Below, one piece after another: positions 1 through 44,400 of a stretch of 60,000 bases of DNA. The position numbers and the translations under genes are program-made. Position 1 is the stretch's first letter. Every line of letters begins with the position of its first letter. Below the pieces are notes generated by a model. It was not told the origin of the DNA. It searched no databases and was given only the letters and a program-made list of their open reading frames with translations. Origin of the DNA: Hydractinia symbiolongicarpus (taxonomy: Eukaryota; Cnidaria; Hydrozoa; Anthoathecata; Hydractiniidae); contig NC_079875.1 of the NCBI RefSeq assembly GCF_029227915.1, positions 8,617,001 to 8,677,000 of the forward strand, written 5' to 3'.

Positions 1-658
1 GTCAATTACAGCCACGATAAGTTATTATTATACACAACTTATCAGAAAGTGTTGCGGTTACTTGTTTATTTAATAAGTAATGTTATTGCTATGGAAGAAA
101 AAGTGAAAAAAAAAATGCTAGTCAGGCTTGGCTAGTGTTCCATCATTTAGAGATATGCGTTTGTAGACGAAAGTCTAATTCCAAAAATATACAAATGCCG
201 GTGTCTTATACGATCTCGTTTTTCCATCGCAAATTGAATAATCAAATTGTTCGTACAATATTTTTTTGTAGTTTGTTCGAGCCAAAAAGATTTATATCGT
301 TTTAGAAAGAACTTAATGAAATATTTACTCTAAAACATAGAATACATAAATGTCCATTATCTTTAAAATACGAAGTTCAGAGACTAAAATATTCAGGAAC
401 AAAAGCAATAACTTCAACAGCCAATCGGCGCAATATTATATTGTTGCTTGCATATTAGCTCACTAAATCGTGTGAAAATTCTTATGTATGTAATAAAAAA
501 TACGGTATGGCATGAAACTTTGCCTAGTTTTGTCGTTGAATTTCGCGCAAGTACTATCAGGTTTGTTTATTGGATAGTTAATATGATAGGTATCTTGGTA
601 AAACAATATACTTAACAATGTCTTGTGTTGGTTTTAACTTACAGAAACTCGTTTATAG
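1..658. other. 5' flank or intron upstream of first recognised TRPM exon
   Basis: AT-rich sequence with no convincing exon. The in-frame stop at 656-658 shows that the first recognised exon cannot extend further left. Upstream exons carrying the initiator ATG may lie here or beyond the window edge. A short ATG ORF at 512 is discussed under rejected items. Confidence 0.5.
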
Positions 659-32702
<32,044 letters not shown>

Positions 32703-32967
32703 ATGCGATTAGTGATGGGCATAGGTGTCTTAGTGATCAATTTGGACATTAATTGTTGTTTTTGTTGCATATATAACTTTGTCACATTTAAAGAAAAAAC
32801 CTGTTAAGGATCGACGTGAAATGGCCATGTTTTATAAAAGGTACTAATAGAATTAAAGGATTCAGAATTTTATTTTTTTATTTTATTTCTTCTGTTCTGT
32901 AAAGTATGTTAATAACATAACACACATGAACTTGCTCTTAAAAATGCTGGACTAGACATTAATATTC

Positions 32968-32973
32968 AATAAA
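32968..32973 (+). promoter_or_regulatory. Candidate polyadenylation signal AATAAA
   Basis: AATAAA 266 nt after the TRPM stop codon, the first canonical hexamer seen downstream on the + strand. Position is plausible for a 3' UTR end. Not proven. Confidence 0.45.
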
Positions 32974-33620
32974 TATTTATTTAATTCTAGACATAATATT
33001 TTTACAAACTGCTGATTTTGATTATTTCTTACAATGGCGGAACGACATCAATTAGCTAGTAATTTGCATTCGCTAGGCTGCAAAGGTATTTACTTTTATG
33101 GCAGTGTAGGTCGAGTAACTAGCATTAAAAACGCACTGGATGCACTGTCAACACAGTCAGCATTATGGAACAATCCGCTCACCCAGGGTTGGTGACGTGG
33201 GCTAAATTTATTACTCTTTAAATTTTTATATATAAACAAATAACCTATAATTTGAAGTTTGAAGTGTGATGTGATCATTGACAAATGCAGAGTGGGAGTT
33301 ATATACATAGAAACTGTCTTTTTAATGGATTGTGGTTAAAAGCTCTGAAAAACTATAATATATGTCCTGAATTGTACATTAAAAGGAATGGGTTAATTAA
33401 TTAATAATTTTTTTAATTAATATTGAGCTGTACCGTACCGTTTTTAGAAGTTTGCATTGGGGTGGTGTTGGTATAGAAAATCATAATTTTATATATTATC
33501 CAATATTCTAACTATTGCTAGGTTATTTGTGTACGGCGTTTAAATACAACTTCTTTGTAGTTATTATAAAGTTGTTATTATGTTACCTTAAATTGTAATA
33601 CTGTACCCAACATTTTACCA

Positions 33621-33749
33621 TCTCTATAATATTACCCTTCGTCTGTTCGTCTGGCTCTGCGCAAAATGGTACCGCAAGTACAGGAACATCCGAAATGCGG
33701 TAAATAAAGACGGGCGACCCCGTGGACTTATCCACGGTCCACTGACTAT
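33621..33749 (+). mobile_element. Short Helitron-like element, slightly degraded
   Basis: Host A33620, TCTCTATAATATTACCC, 'gcgcaaaatggtaccgcaagta', the hairpin CCGTGGACTTATCCACGG, then CTGACTAT (CTAT in place of CTRR). Same family as 12726-12854. The start of another unit follows immediately. Confidence 0.7.
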
Positions 33750-33969
33750 TCTTTATTATAATACTCGTTGTCTGACTGTGAACCAATCCAAAAACCGGGT
33801 AATTTTGTAGGAGCATCAAAGACGCCAACATGTCAATATTTTAATATTTTGTTACTTTTGTGAGAACATTAAAACCACAAGCAGCAATATTAACTTAGTT
33901 TCAGAGCAATGATCAGAACAATCTGAAACAATAAGAACTTAAGCCACTAAAGAAGCTGATACTCAGTAA

Positions 33970-34142
33970 ACACAAAGACGTCTTAAAGACGTCTTTTCTC
34001 GTCTCCAGCTCGTTCGGACGTCCTTCGACCAGAAAAAGACGTGTTAAAGACGTCTTTATTTGGTCTTCGTTAGACCAGTCAAATCTCGTTCGAAAGAAAC
34101 GTCTTAAAGACGTCTTTGTTTGGTCTCCGTAAGACCAGTTAA
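33970..34142. repeat. AAGACGTCTT-rich repeat block
   Basis: Three copies of the self-complementary motif (A)AAGACGTCTTAAAGACGTCTTT or a one-base variant, each followed by a TGGTCT/CGTCTC-type segment and an AGACCAG echo. This gives a mix of direct and inverted repeats. No ORF. Likely a small inverted-repeat element or its expansion. Confidence 0.75.
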
Positions 34143-34491
34143 CACAGTTAGCACAGATAGTAGTTTACATTATTAAATCATAGTCTTTAAAGAATTAGTT
34201 ATAATGACAAAATAAATAAATAGGTGTATTATAAGAAATTTTTGTACTTCTTTATGTTTTGGGTTACTTGGAATGTGTATAATATTTCTGCTGACATCTC
34301 TACATTCATACCCCCGTACCGTGAAAGTTCGCGCCTTTTTCAAAATATCCTTTCGGCGGATTTTTTTCAAGATTTTCCGAAACACCTAAGGCCGAGCTCT
34401 TTGGGAAACAATAGAAATATCATAAAGGTAAGTCTACACTTTTATTTTTCTTCATATACACAAACATAAAAATGGTAGGCAGATGCTCGTC

Positions 34492-34523
34492 TAGCTATCT
34501 AATACTATAGTATTAGGTAGCTA
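34492..34523. repeat. 32-bp near-perfect palindrome
   Basis: TAGCTATCTAATACTA followed directly by TAGTATTAGGTAGCTA: two 16-nt arms with one mismatch and no loop. Intergenic. Confidence 0.85.
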
Positions 34524-34770
34524 GAGACAAGTACCATTTCGTCTGATAGACATTCATATGGATAGACCATTAGTATCTAGTGGTAAAAGGGGACGTTTTG
34601 ATAACGGCGACACGACATTACAGGGATTCAGGCAAAGCTCCTGTCACGTTACACAAGGGAACATTCGCAACTTGGTAAACCTGCTTAGGATTATTCAGCC
34701 GTGTTGTTTTTAAAACGTCTTCACACACGATTGAAAAGCTTGGTTGCTTAAAAAACTCAAATTGTTAGCG

Positions 34771-35088
34771 TTAACTATACCTGCAAAAGCAATAACCAAC
34801 GATTTTTTTATAATTAAAGTATAATGAACCACTTCTAGGAGGACATTCAATAGCAAAATTTTTATCTAAAACACTCGGAAAATCCCATTTCTTTTCACAA
34901 TCAATTGCTACTCGTGCTTTAACTACTGCCAATTGATGTAGACGAATCCCAACAGCAAGACATTGCAAAGTCCCACACAAAGTCTTTCTGATGTGTTTTA
35001 CGGCTTCGTTTTGAGTGTTACCACGTTCTAGCTTAGCTCCTACCAATATCGACAAATTTTCAAATTTAGTCGGAATCATAAAAAACAT
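34771..35088 (-). pseudogene. PIF/Harbinger transposase remnant
   Basis: 105-codon minus-strand ORF. Its C-terminal part reads DFPSVLDKNFAIECPPRSGS followed by LYFNYK, matching the DDE_4 nuclease motif 'LDGKH..I.CP..SGSLYFNYKG' that surrounds the first catalytic Asp. The Gly-Lys-His after the Asp is altered and the frame ends soon after, so most of the nuclease is missing. The N-terminal part (NEAVKHIRKTLCG) is not diagnostic. Confidence 0.7.
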
Positions 35089-38000
35089 TTAAAAAAAATC
35101 ATGATCAAGTAGCACCGCTTCTTTTACCAATGTGTGTTAAGCACATTTCTGTTTTCTGTCCTAAAAAATTGTGTGCACACAGAATCTTTTGCGTCTACGT
35201 TCTATTTGCATTTCTCTATCACTTTGCTGCGGCAATATCAATATTCAACTCCTGATTTTTCGTCTGTGCACCACAGCCGCCTTGTTTTAATATTTCGCCT
35301 TTAATTTAATTTTTAGAGGAGGGCATATTTTGTACTATAAGTAAGATGTTTTTATTGCTAAAAAAGGAACTCGATTAGTACTAGGAAACTCGAATCCTTT
35401 TGGATTAACAAAGTTGATATGTAGAGAATACCAATTGCATGATAGCTGAAATATGCCAATACTGAAGCTTTATTGAAGAAATTTAAGTTGAAATACAGTT
35501 GAGTTGGTCATAGATACTAGAATGTTTTCTTTCAAGTGCCAATGCAGGCACATTTTCTCAGTGGTCTTTTTTCCTGTCCCAGCCATTCTGTCAATCAATT
35601 CCAATACATCTATATTAATGTATGAAATCGGTTAAAGAGATTAATTCTCCAAAATGAACAAAAAGCGTATGAAACAAAATGGAATGAAAACAATTTGAAT
35701 CTCCAACTAACTTTCTTGGAAAAGTTTTATGCTCTGCTCGAAATATATACTTATGGCATTTAAACAAGGCTTTCTTACAGATAAAATATTGTACAATCAA
35801 GAAAAACAACATATACATAACATTAAAATTGTCAATAAACAATATTTGTGTACACAATAAACAAACTTTCTTTGTTATTTGTCAGGGAAACATGTGAGAA
35901 AACCGGAGAATTTATATTAAAATGACCTAACAGTTTTGTCCGCTTAGATTATAAGTTATAAAGCATAAATACAGGTTCTTGATTGGTTCACACCAGTAAA
36001 GGTGGCTATTTTTCCTCCTTCCCAGGGCCATTTTCTTGAATTTTTACTTTTGGTACAAGAAAGTAAAAAAGATCCTCAGGTAAAAAGTTTGCAGATAGAA
36101 GAAACTTCGTCCACCGAAATGCATACTGAGAACAATTATTCCAGAAGCTAAACTAAACTGCTAAGCTAAACTTCCGCTAAAACCTTTTTAGGTAAAAAAA
36201 TTACTACAAAAAACCCGACAAATGTAAAAGGCTATGGTATACGTTGACAATCAACCAGGTGTTCAAGGTCCCAGTAAAATTTGTTGTAGACAAAATAACC
36301 CTTTTTGCACTGGCTTTATATGGCGTCAACATTCACAAAAGGTTGCGGAAAAGAGCGGCGTCTCCTGTTTAGCTACGAGTGTAATTTAAAAATAACGTAA
36401 AAAAAGATCGCCCAATGACTGCCTGAGAGCATTTGTTGTACCATTGTGGTAAAGTTCAATTGTAGTTCGATTTTGTGCCGAATGGTTCTCACTAGTGTAT
36501 TTTCACCAGAAAATCAAAACAGCTTATTCATTCGCATCGAATTTTTGAAAAAAACGTTTTATTTGAATAAAATAGAAAAAAATACTAATTTTCAATGTAA
36601 AAATGCTGAATTTGTCGCAGCCTTTTGCTGCAAACCGAAAGCCAGAAGATGTCATATTTCAGTTACCATGTACCGTAAAACCACACCGCGCTGCACAACG
36701 TTTTTCTTGATGTTAATTTAGTTCTAATTAAACTAAATTTATAACTTTTCTACGACAAAAGCTACAAAGAAGTAACTGGCTGATTTTCCATAGAATGATA
36801 TAATAATTAAGCACAAAGGATCAAACAAAATCGTGTTCAAACCGTGTGACCATGCTGCGCTAATGTTGTGCTTTGACAGAGAGAATTTATGCTGTGCTAT
36901 CTCCATGGTCCGACATACCTAAAAATATTCCTCGAAATTTAATTCGTTTAGGTATTAAAGATACGTTTAAAAAGTATACACAGACAGCTACGTACATACA
37001 AAACTAAATAACAAAATCTACAAAGTTTGGATATAAAAATCATACACTATCAAAAGCTACATACCTCAAGGCTAGTTTCCACTGCAACAATATATTGTAC
37101 ATAATTAATTGTACACAATTGTTCATTCTTGTACGAGATATTGTACAGATGTAATGGACGTACATCATATTGTGACTTCAAAGCCAACAAGTTTTTTTTT
37201 AAATTAAATCAGTTTGATTACGCATATTAGCATCATCGAAACAAAAGTGCGAATTTTTTTTATATTAAATATTTATACCCTTCTTGTATATAATTTTACA
37301 CCAGTTAGCACAATTAATTAAACAATATTGTGTATTGTAGCAGTAGAATCAACCCATTTTTGGAAAAAAAATTTGTCAGACAAATTTTTGTTACTTAAAG
37401 AATTTTTGGTTGCTTACGTTAAAATATTTAGTTTAGAAAAATTTAATAAAATCTTGACTAAACAAAGAAAAGACTTTTTCCATATTCGGTGTAGTTTGTC
37501 ATTTCAACTCATTTTCATGGCAATACCTCTAATGTTTTTCTTATCTACAAAAACACAATTTCAATAGGAAAGTGTATGTTTATTCTTGAACAGATTGAGG
37601 AAATTTTTGTCGTGGTTTCTTGTTCAACAAAGTTACTAAACACCCTACTTTTAATAAATTTACAGAAACTTTAACCTTATTCGTATCAACATATACAAAT
37701 TCAGTTTTTATAATTTTGCAATCTTACAGTGAATGGAAATGCTTGAATACGCTTTCAATTTTTTTTTCCATAACTTGTTCATACAACGTATGGTTTTATT
37801 GCAAAGTACAAATCGACGTTGTTTTGTTAACTTTTATGACTTTACAGCTCGGTGGCTTTTTCCAGAACTGGAATTTCTTGTACCAGTTTTCCGTCTAAGT
37901 ACTACAAAAAACAAAAATGATTTTAACTGGATTGTATATTACAACGATTAGCAGAAGGGGAACAATATAAGACTCTAATTGCTGTATTAGCATAATGTGT

Positions 38001-38326
38001 TCCTCCCACTAATGCGCATAGAATACGAGTATTGTCTCATATATCTGCATTCAGTTCGTTCTTATAACAAAACCATATGTTCGATCTAAAAATCCTAAGC
38101 TGTCTATAATTCGCATTTTTGCGCCATGAAACACTGAAGGCTGTAACAACATTGTATAGGAGGAAACGGAGACAAAGCTTGTGTTGATCATGGCCATAAT
38201 ATGGCTGAACTGATACGGAGGGCGTGACTTGCAAACCAGACGGGTTAACTAAGTCACGCCCGCTAACTCCGACCATGGGACCTTACACTGGATAATACTT
38301 GGGTAACTTCTTCATGGAGTAAGGAG

Positions 38327-38461
38327 TTAACTCAACATAATATTACTAACCACTTTAGTTGTTTCTGGTGATGGTGGAGATTTTTCATCATCGCTACTGC
38401 TATCACTGCCCGAATCTGGTTTCTTTTCAATGTCGGAGTCATCTCCACTCTTCAAATTTAC
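38327..38461 (-). CDS. Receptor last exon: acidic Ser-rich tail
   Basis: Phase 0 acceptor (gcttttag) and 44 codons ending ...VVSNIMLS then TAA (38329-38327). Contains SGSDSSSDDEKSPPSP, which looks like a casein-kinase-2/proline-directed phosphorylation segment (inference from composition). Confidence 0.82.
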   Translation of the reverse strand, partial: VNLKSGDDSDIEKKPDSGSDSSSDDEKSPPSPETTKVVSNIMLS

Positions 38462-41400
38462 CTAAAAGCACAAATAAAAGCCATAAGAACTGGTTCCCGT
38501 GTACTTTAAAATGAGTTTTTCATATGCTGGTTTTGTAGGCAGTGAAATATTTTTAATGTCAGTTTAGCCTATAGAGTGCAGATTATTTACATCTTGCTGC
38601 ATTTAAGACAAAGAAAGATCTACTCTTACTAATTTTACGTTAACAGGACGGAAGCCGAACGACGGTGTCGGAGGATATTCATTCATTTCATAAGCTGGAT
38701 TATCAAAATGGGTAGCTGCAGGCGATTTGGGTCTAACAGTCACAGTCATAGTGCTTGTGTACGTTGGCTTCGCGTTACCATTTTCGTCAGATATTTTTAC
38801 ATGAGGAATACCCAGGGGATCTATATGTTGGAATGTATACTTGCGCTTCACTGGTTCCTTCTCTTTCTTACCACAGAACTATAAAAAATATAAAAATATG
38901 AAGCGAGTGAATATAATTAACCGTATCATTACATCCCTTGGAGGCAAAATTGCACGATTCTAAGTTTTATCACCAAAGAATGGCTAAATTTCAATTGTAC
39001 GTTTTTTAAGAAAAGAAAATCGCAAAATTCTGGAAATACACTTTTGGGCTTGTATTGTATTTTAGTTTCAACAGGACATGTGAAGCTGCAGTTACCCTTT
39101 TTTCTTTTTTTATAGTATATTAGCAGATAATATTTTCCCTATTTACTCATATTTCCTTATTTCATATTTCCCTAGTAAGTTTTACTTCAATTAAGTACTA
39201 AAATAATTTAATACTTATCAATGATATGAAAATTATAAATATTCAACATTATCGTTTTAGGCGTTGTGTTAATTATTCATTTGTTATATGCTTAGATCTT
39301 TTCGAAGTATGTCTGTGCCATATAGTCTATTTCTTTCCATAAGTTTGTACATAAGTGTCCTTGTGAGCATTAGTTTCTATGTTCTAATGTCACACTGTAG
39401 TGTTTTATTGTGTTGCTTTTTAATTGTTTGCTTAATTGTCCATTAGGGAATTCTGTTTCATATGTTTGTAAGGTGTGTAGTTGTTCAGATGATGCAGTGC
39501 GTGTATGTGTTTATGTGGACAGCAAATTAGCAAATTACTAGTTTGTTATGTCTTTTTAAGTGAATATTTGTGTTTTGTTTTTAGTTTTGTGGTTGTAACA
39601 ATTGGAATAGTTGTTTTTTGTAATGACACTTAAGTCAATTAACTTCATCTATCTATAACAGTTTCGTTTGTGCTGTTATATGTCGCGTGTGCGCAAGTAA
39701 AAATAATTTTCGCGAAAAGAACTTACGCAGCGGGCTTTTTTAGCCGCTAGTACAATAGTAACATTAAGTATTTTAAATATTTAGACACATACCTAGATAA
39801 TCTATTCTTAATTAGAATAAATGCTAAAAAACCATTTTATTATTATTATAAAATAAGCAGAAGCTTTTCGAACTACGTTCGTCTTCAGTGCAAAGATGTA
39901 CAAGTATAAATTCGTCTTATGAAGAACATTGGCTACTAACAGTTGTTAAATAGGTTAAGTCGTATTATTATTTAGGCATTTTTATCAACACTGTGAGAAA
40001 GAAATACAATTAATTACATAAAAAATGCAATTAATTACATAAAAATCTTAGGAACTTACAATCCAGCAACAACAGCACAGCCATAATAAGAATATAAGGG
40101 ATGCTACAATAATTAAGATAATCAGCCAAATAGGCCAGTCATCTTCATCATGATCGTCATGAACAACAAACACGACATGAGTAAACTAAATAAAAATACA
40201 TCGTGTAAAACACGTGGTATAAAACACGTCGGTTCAAACACGTCGGTTCAAACACGTCGGTTCAAACACGTCGGATAAAACATGTCGTATAAAGCTGTCG
40301 TATAAAAGACGTCGCATAAAACACGTGTCATGAGACACGACGTATAAAACACGTCGCATAAAACAAGTCGTATAAACGTCAAAGAAACATCATAAAACAA
40401 GTCGCGTAACACAACCCTTAAAAAATCACATGGAGGCACGTCTTTTACTTGATAGGAATACAGTAAATCATTGAATGCTCATTGTAGGCGCTTCAGGCGT
40501 TCTTATTAATTTGAGTTAGGAATTGGAAAATAAAAAAAACATACTTTAAAAAAACATTACGAAAAGCGCCTAATAACCGACGGCAGATGTGCTTATTCAG
40601 TTGAAGCGCATGTTTGTATTTTCTTTTAAAATAAGAGAGTTATGCAGCAGGACTGCTTATTTTGCAAAGGGCGCTTGTTTAATTATTTCCAATAATGGAA
40701 AGCGTTAAGTGAAAGCTAGGTTTATAGAAACATTTACCGTTCCGTTGCCAAAATGTTTTCCTATCTCTGCTGTATCACCTCCTTGTAATAACTTCAAAAG
40801 TTCTACTACTGCAGCATTTGTCAAATCTTTATTTGGCTCCTTACTGGACTTGTAGCTGATGTAAAATTTTACAACAGCTGCTTCATCAGGGCTGCTTTTA
40901 CAATTTCCTAAGTTCATTACAATCACTTGATCCGCGCCTGTACTTTTCTCCACATTTTTTGACAAAACTTTAGCAAGTCCTTCTCTAAATTCTGGGGAAT
41001 ATTTACAAAAGTCTTTCCATAGCATTGTAAACGTCACGTTGCCGTAGAAATCTGGTTTGTCAGGAGCATCTGTTGTGTACAGGCGTTCTGTAGTGGCGAT
41101 TGTCGGTTCTTTCGTTGTCGGTAGGCTGGTGATTGTTAAGGGTGTATCTGTAGGTTTCTTTGTCGTAGCATTTGTGTTAAGACCTTCCGTTGTAGCATTT
41201 GTTATTGGACTATCTGTTGGTTTTGATGTAGTGTTTGATTGTGTTGTAGTTTTAGGCTTCTCTGTTGGTTCTTTGGTAGGTGGAAGAACTGCTACAGAGG
41301 AGGACATTACAGTTGATGTTGAAGGACTCGGTTCTATGGACTTTGTTGGCGTTGTAGATGACTGAGTTTCTGATTTAGTACTGGACGAGCTGGTGCTACT

Positions 41401-44400
41401 TTTAGTTGGAGTTGCTTCAATACTAGTTAATGACTTTGACGCCGATGTTGATGATTTTGACGCCGATGTTGATGATTTTGTCGCCGATGTTGATGATCTT
41501 GTCACCGACAGTGACGTACTTAAAGGCGGCAAAACTTCAGTCACACCTATAAAAATGAACAATTTCAAAGTAGGGTATTTAAAAAACCATTTATTAGAAT
41601 CTAACTTGGTTGAAATACTTTTAATCCGATTAGATTTGATTTGATATTAAATAAACACGCGTTCTTCTGTTGTACTACACACATAACTTAACATTTCGAA
41701 GTGATCAAATGATATCACATACGGGTAAAACTTGTTTCAACAATATGTTGAATAACAGTACTAATATAAAACAAAACTTAACATCTTTGAAACTTACTAA
41801 GGATTGTGCTTGCAGACGATCCTATCTGATAAGAAGAACTTTTCAGTGCTGGTGTACTTCTTGATGTGCTTAGAGTGACTTCAATTGTTGGTGATGTTTG
41901 AACTTCAGTAGACGAGAGAAGTAAGGTGGCTATTGGCTCTGTAGTTGAAGATGTAACTACCATACTGTCGCTAATGGATATAAGGGACATCGATTTTATC
42001 TTTGAAGTTGATATGCTTCTTTGAGGGCTGTTAGAAGAACTAAGAACCATGCTGACTTCAATTGAAGGCGTGAATAATCTAGTCTTAATTGTAGCACTAG
42101 TTGATACAGATTCTCGTCTTGTTGTTGGCGCGATTTTTATAGAAGTGGAAACTTTTTCCTCCACTTGTGAAGATATTATTGGTAAGGAGGAACTTGATGA
42201 AACTAAAAGGTAGAATCGGATTAGTATTTTCTTTCAATGATGTCTAGCGTATTTTGCATATCAAAAACACATTCTCTTAGGGTGATAACAATGTTCTTGC
42301 AGAAGGGTGTGCGTTTAACGTTTAACGTTTTCTTTTTTAATGTTTTAATAACTTAACAAAAATAATTTAACGTTTTAATAACGTTTTCTTTTACCGTGTT
42401 GTGTTCATTGCTAAAGTGTAAAATAGATTATCTATTATCACATTCAATGTTGTGGTAATAGAGAGCTGATGAAGAATATTTCTATGTTAACTAACCCTTT
42501 TGTTTAGAAAATCTGGACCAAAAAGCTTAACAAAATATGATAGGGTGCAATAATTTCAGTTATTCGTGCATTTTAAGAGTGCAATGGGCGACAAAGACAG
42601 AGAATACACGTATCTAAAATGGTAAATTACAGTATGCTGATGTCTGATTTGTTAGGTCAGATGAAATTGAAGGTAAATATGATATTGAAGGTTTCAAGGA
42701 TAGTAATGTAGCAGATGGTATTCTTGTATCTGTGGATGAATAGGTAGCTAAATACACAAATAATATTCTTCTATATATACTTTATTGGAAAAGCCTTCGG
42801 CATATGACCTAGGTGCACTAACATATATTACACGTGTGAGATTTTCCCTAACTCCATTTTACAAATTTGCACAAGTAGGTCAGCTATCATGTTCAAGAAA
42901 TGATAAGCTTTGAATGATAATGGAACACTGAACAGAGAAAATAGTGCGATAGTGCGTGCGATAAATTAAAAAAATTAAAACATTGAAACATTTTTAGCGG
43001 GAACCCCTATACAAAGGCGATAATGAAACAACGAACAACGTATGCATGGTTGTGTAATGCAATGATTTGTTACTAATACAATATTGCACTGTGCTGTGAA
43101 TTTATGCGCGTAAATTGTATGATATATTATGTGTAGCTATGCAATCTGGTGTAGCAGTAATACAGTGTTGTGCTGTCAGATATTTTGATGACTAAGAGTA
43201 GTGTACGGTATTAAAGGGCATAAATTGTATGGTATGTTATGTGCAGTTATGCAGTCTTATGCGGCAGTTACATAGTGTTTATATAGTAGCAAAGAGTGTT
43301 GTGCGGTGTTACGCAGTCTTGCATAACAATTTCCTGTGCAGATAATCTAGCGTGCAGTGCCAATATAATGTCTACGTACTAGAGCTTGCAGAATGCATCG
43401 TTGATGTTGCATCCATGGAGCTTCTTGTAATAACTGTGGTGTACATTTCCATTGAAATATAGCTTGTTAATGCTTTGCTGTTACTTTTAACTGTGGAAAG
43501 GGCTAAATATTAGGTAATGTTTTGTAATATTGTAATGTTGGTAAATGTAAGATAGTACTCGCTTTTTGTATAAATACTGGGATTGTATTTTTTTTTGGCA
43601 AATTTGTTACTGATTTAAAAAAAAAGATTTTTTCTGAGAAATTGTTGCTTATTAAAAGAAAAAAGGGAAGTGGCGTTTAATCTCACCTATAGTTTGTTTA
43701 ACCTTCACTGTTTGAAAAATAATCTCTATAATTACGGGTATCATTAAATGCATTCCTGTATTAATGATACCCTTATTTTGTTAAAAATGGTAGCAGAATT
43801 TCTCCTGCTAATGATGCACCAAATAGCTTTTCCCAGGATATAAAAAAATCTTAATTTTCAAAGGGCTAGTAACTAGCTAATATATATATATACTATATGC
43901 GCTCAGGTTATAAAACAGTGAAGCCATTTCAAAAACTCGAAAAAACTACAATGCACTGTGCAAGATGAAGGCAATATTTGAATAGTAGCTCAGTTGTTGA
44001 AGAAATTCTAAGGCATTTGATGTAACTTAAAAAACGGTTTTAAATGTTTAACTCAAAAATGGTTTATGGTACCTAAAATTTAAGATAAACTAACAAAACT
44101 GTACAGAAGATGTTTATGGTTATTTGTGACAATTTGGGCACCCTATTTTCTTGAAAAGTCAAAAAAATGTGTCAGTGTGAATGGGAAAATTATATGTGGT
44201 GTTTGTTAAAAGAAATAACATTACTGTAGGCCGACGTTTGACTTGGTGCATCAGATGAAATTAATGATGAGGATGTCGAAAGCTTTAAGGACATCAAAGA
44301 AGGGGTTGCGTTTAATGTGTCTGTGGTTGGATGGATAGCTAAATGTACAAATAGTACTTTAAACATTTATTTTTTGCTTTTTTAATGCAACTTTTTTCTT

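Larger units (their letters stand above)
32703..38326. other. Intergenic region between two convergent genes
   Basis: Between the TRPM stop (32702) and the receptor gene stop (38327, minus). Contents: a probable TRPM polyadenylation signal, a Helitron-like element, an AAGACGTCTT repeat block, a palindrome and a PIF/Harbinger transposase remnant. 35100-38326 has scattered short AT-rich ORFs with no family resemblance, and I see no gene there. Confidence 0.6.

Noticed and set aside
512-562. ATG ORF with a signal-peptide-like start (MKLCLVLSLNFAQ) ending at a gt, possible first TRPM exon
   Set aside because: It ends in phase 1 while the acceptor at 658 needs phase 0. A phase-1 alternative (AG at 667-668) has no pyrimidine tract, and a secretory leader does not fit a channel with a cytosolic N-terminus.
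36446-37951. Several 70-90 codon plus-strand ORFs (Phe/Asn/Lys-rich)
   Set aside because: Typical of AT-rich noise; no domain motifs, no mutually compatible splice chain.
41057-41644. Val/Asp-rich plus-strand ORFs
   Set aside because: Antisense of the Ser/Thr-rich receptor exon (40738-41546).
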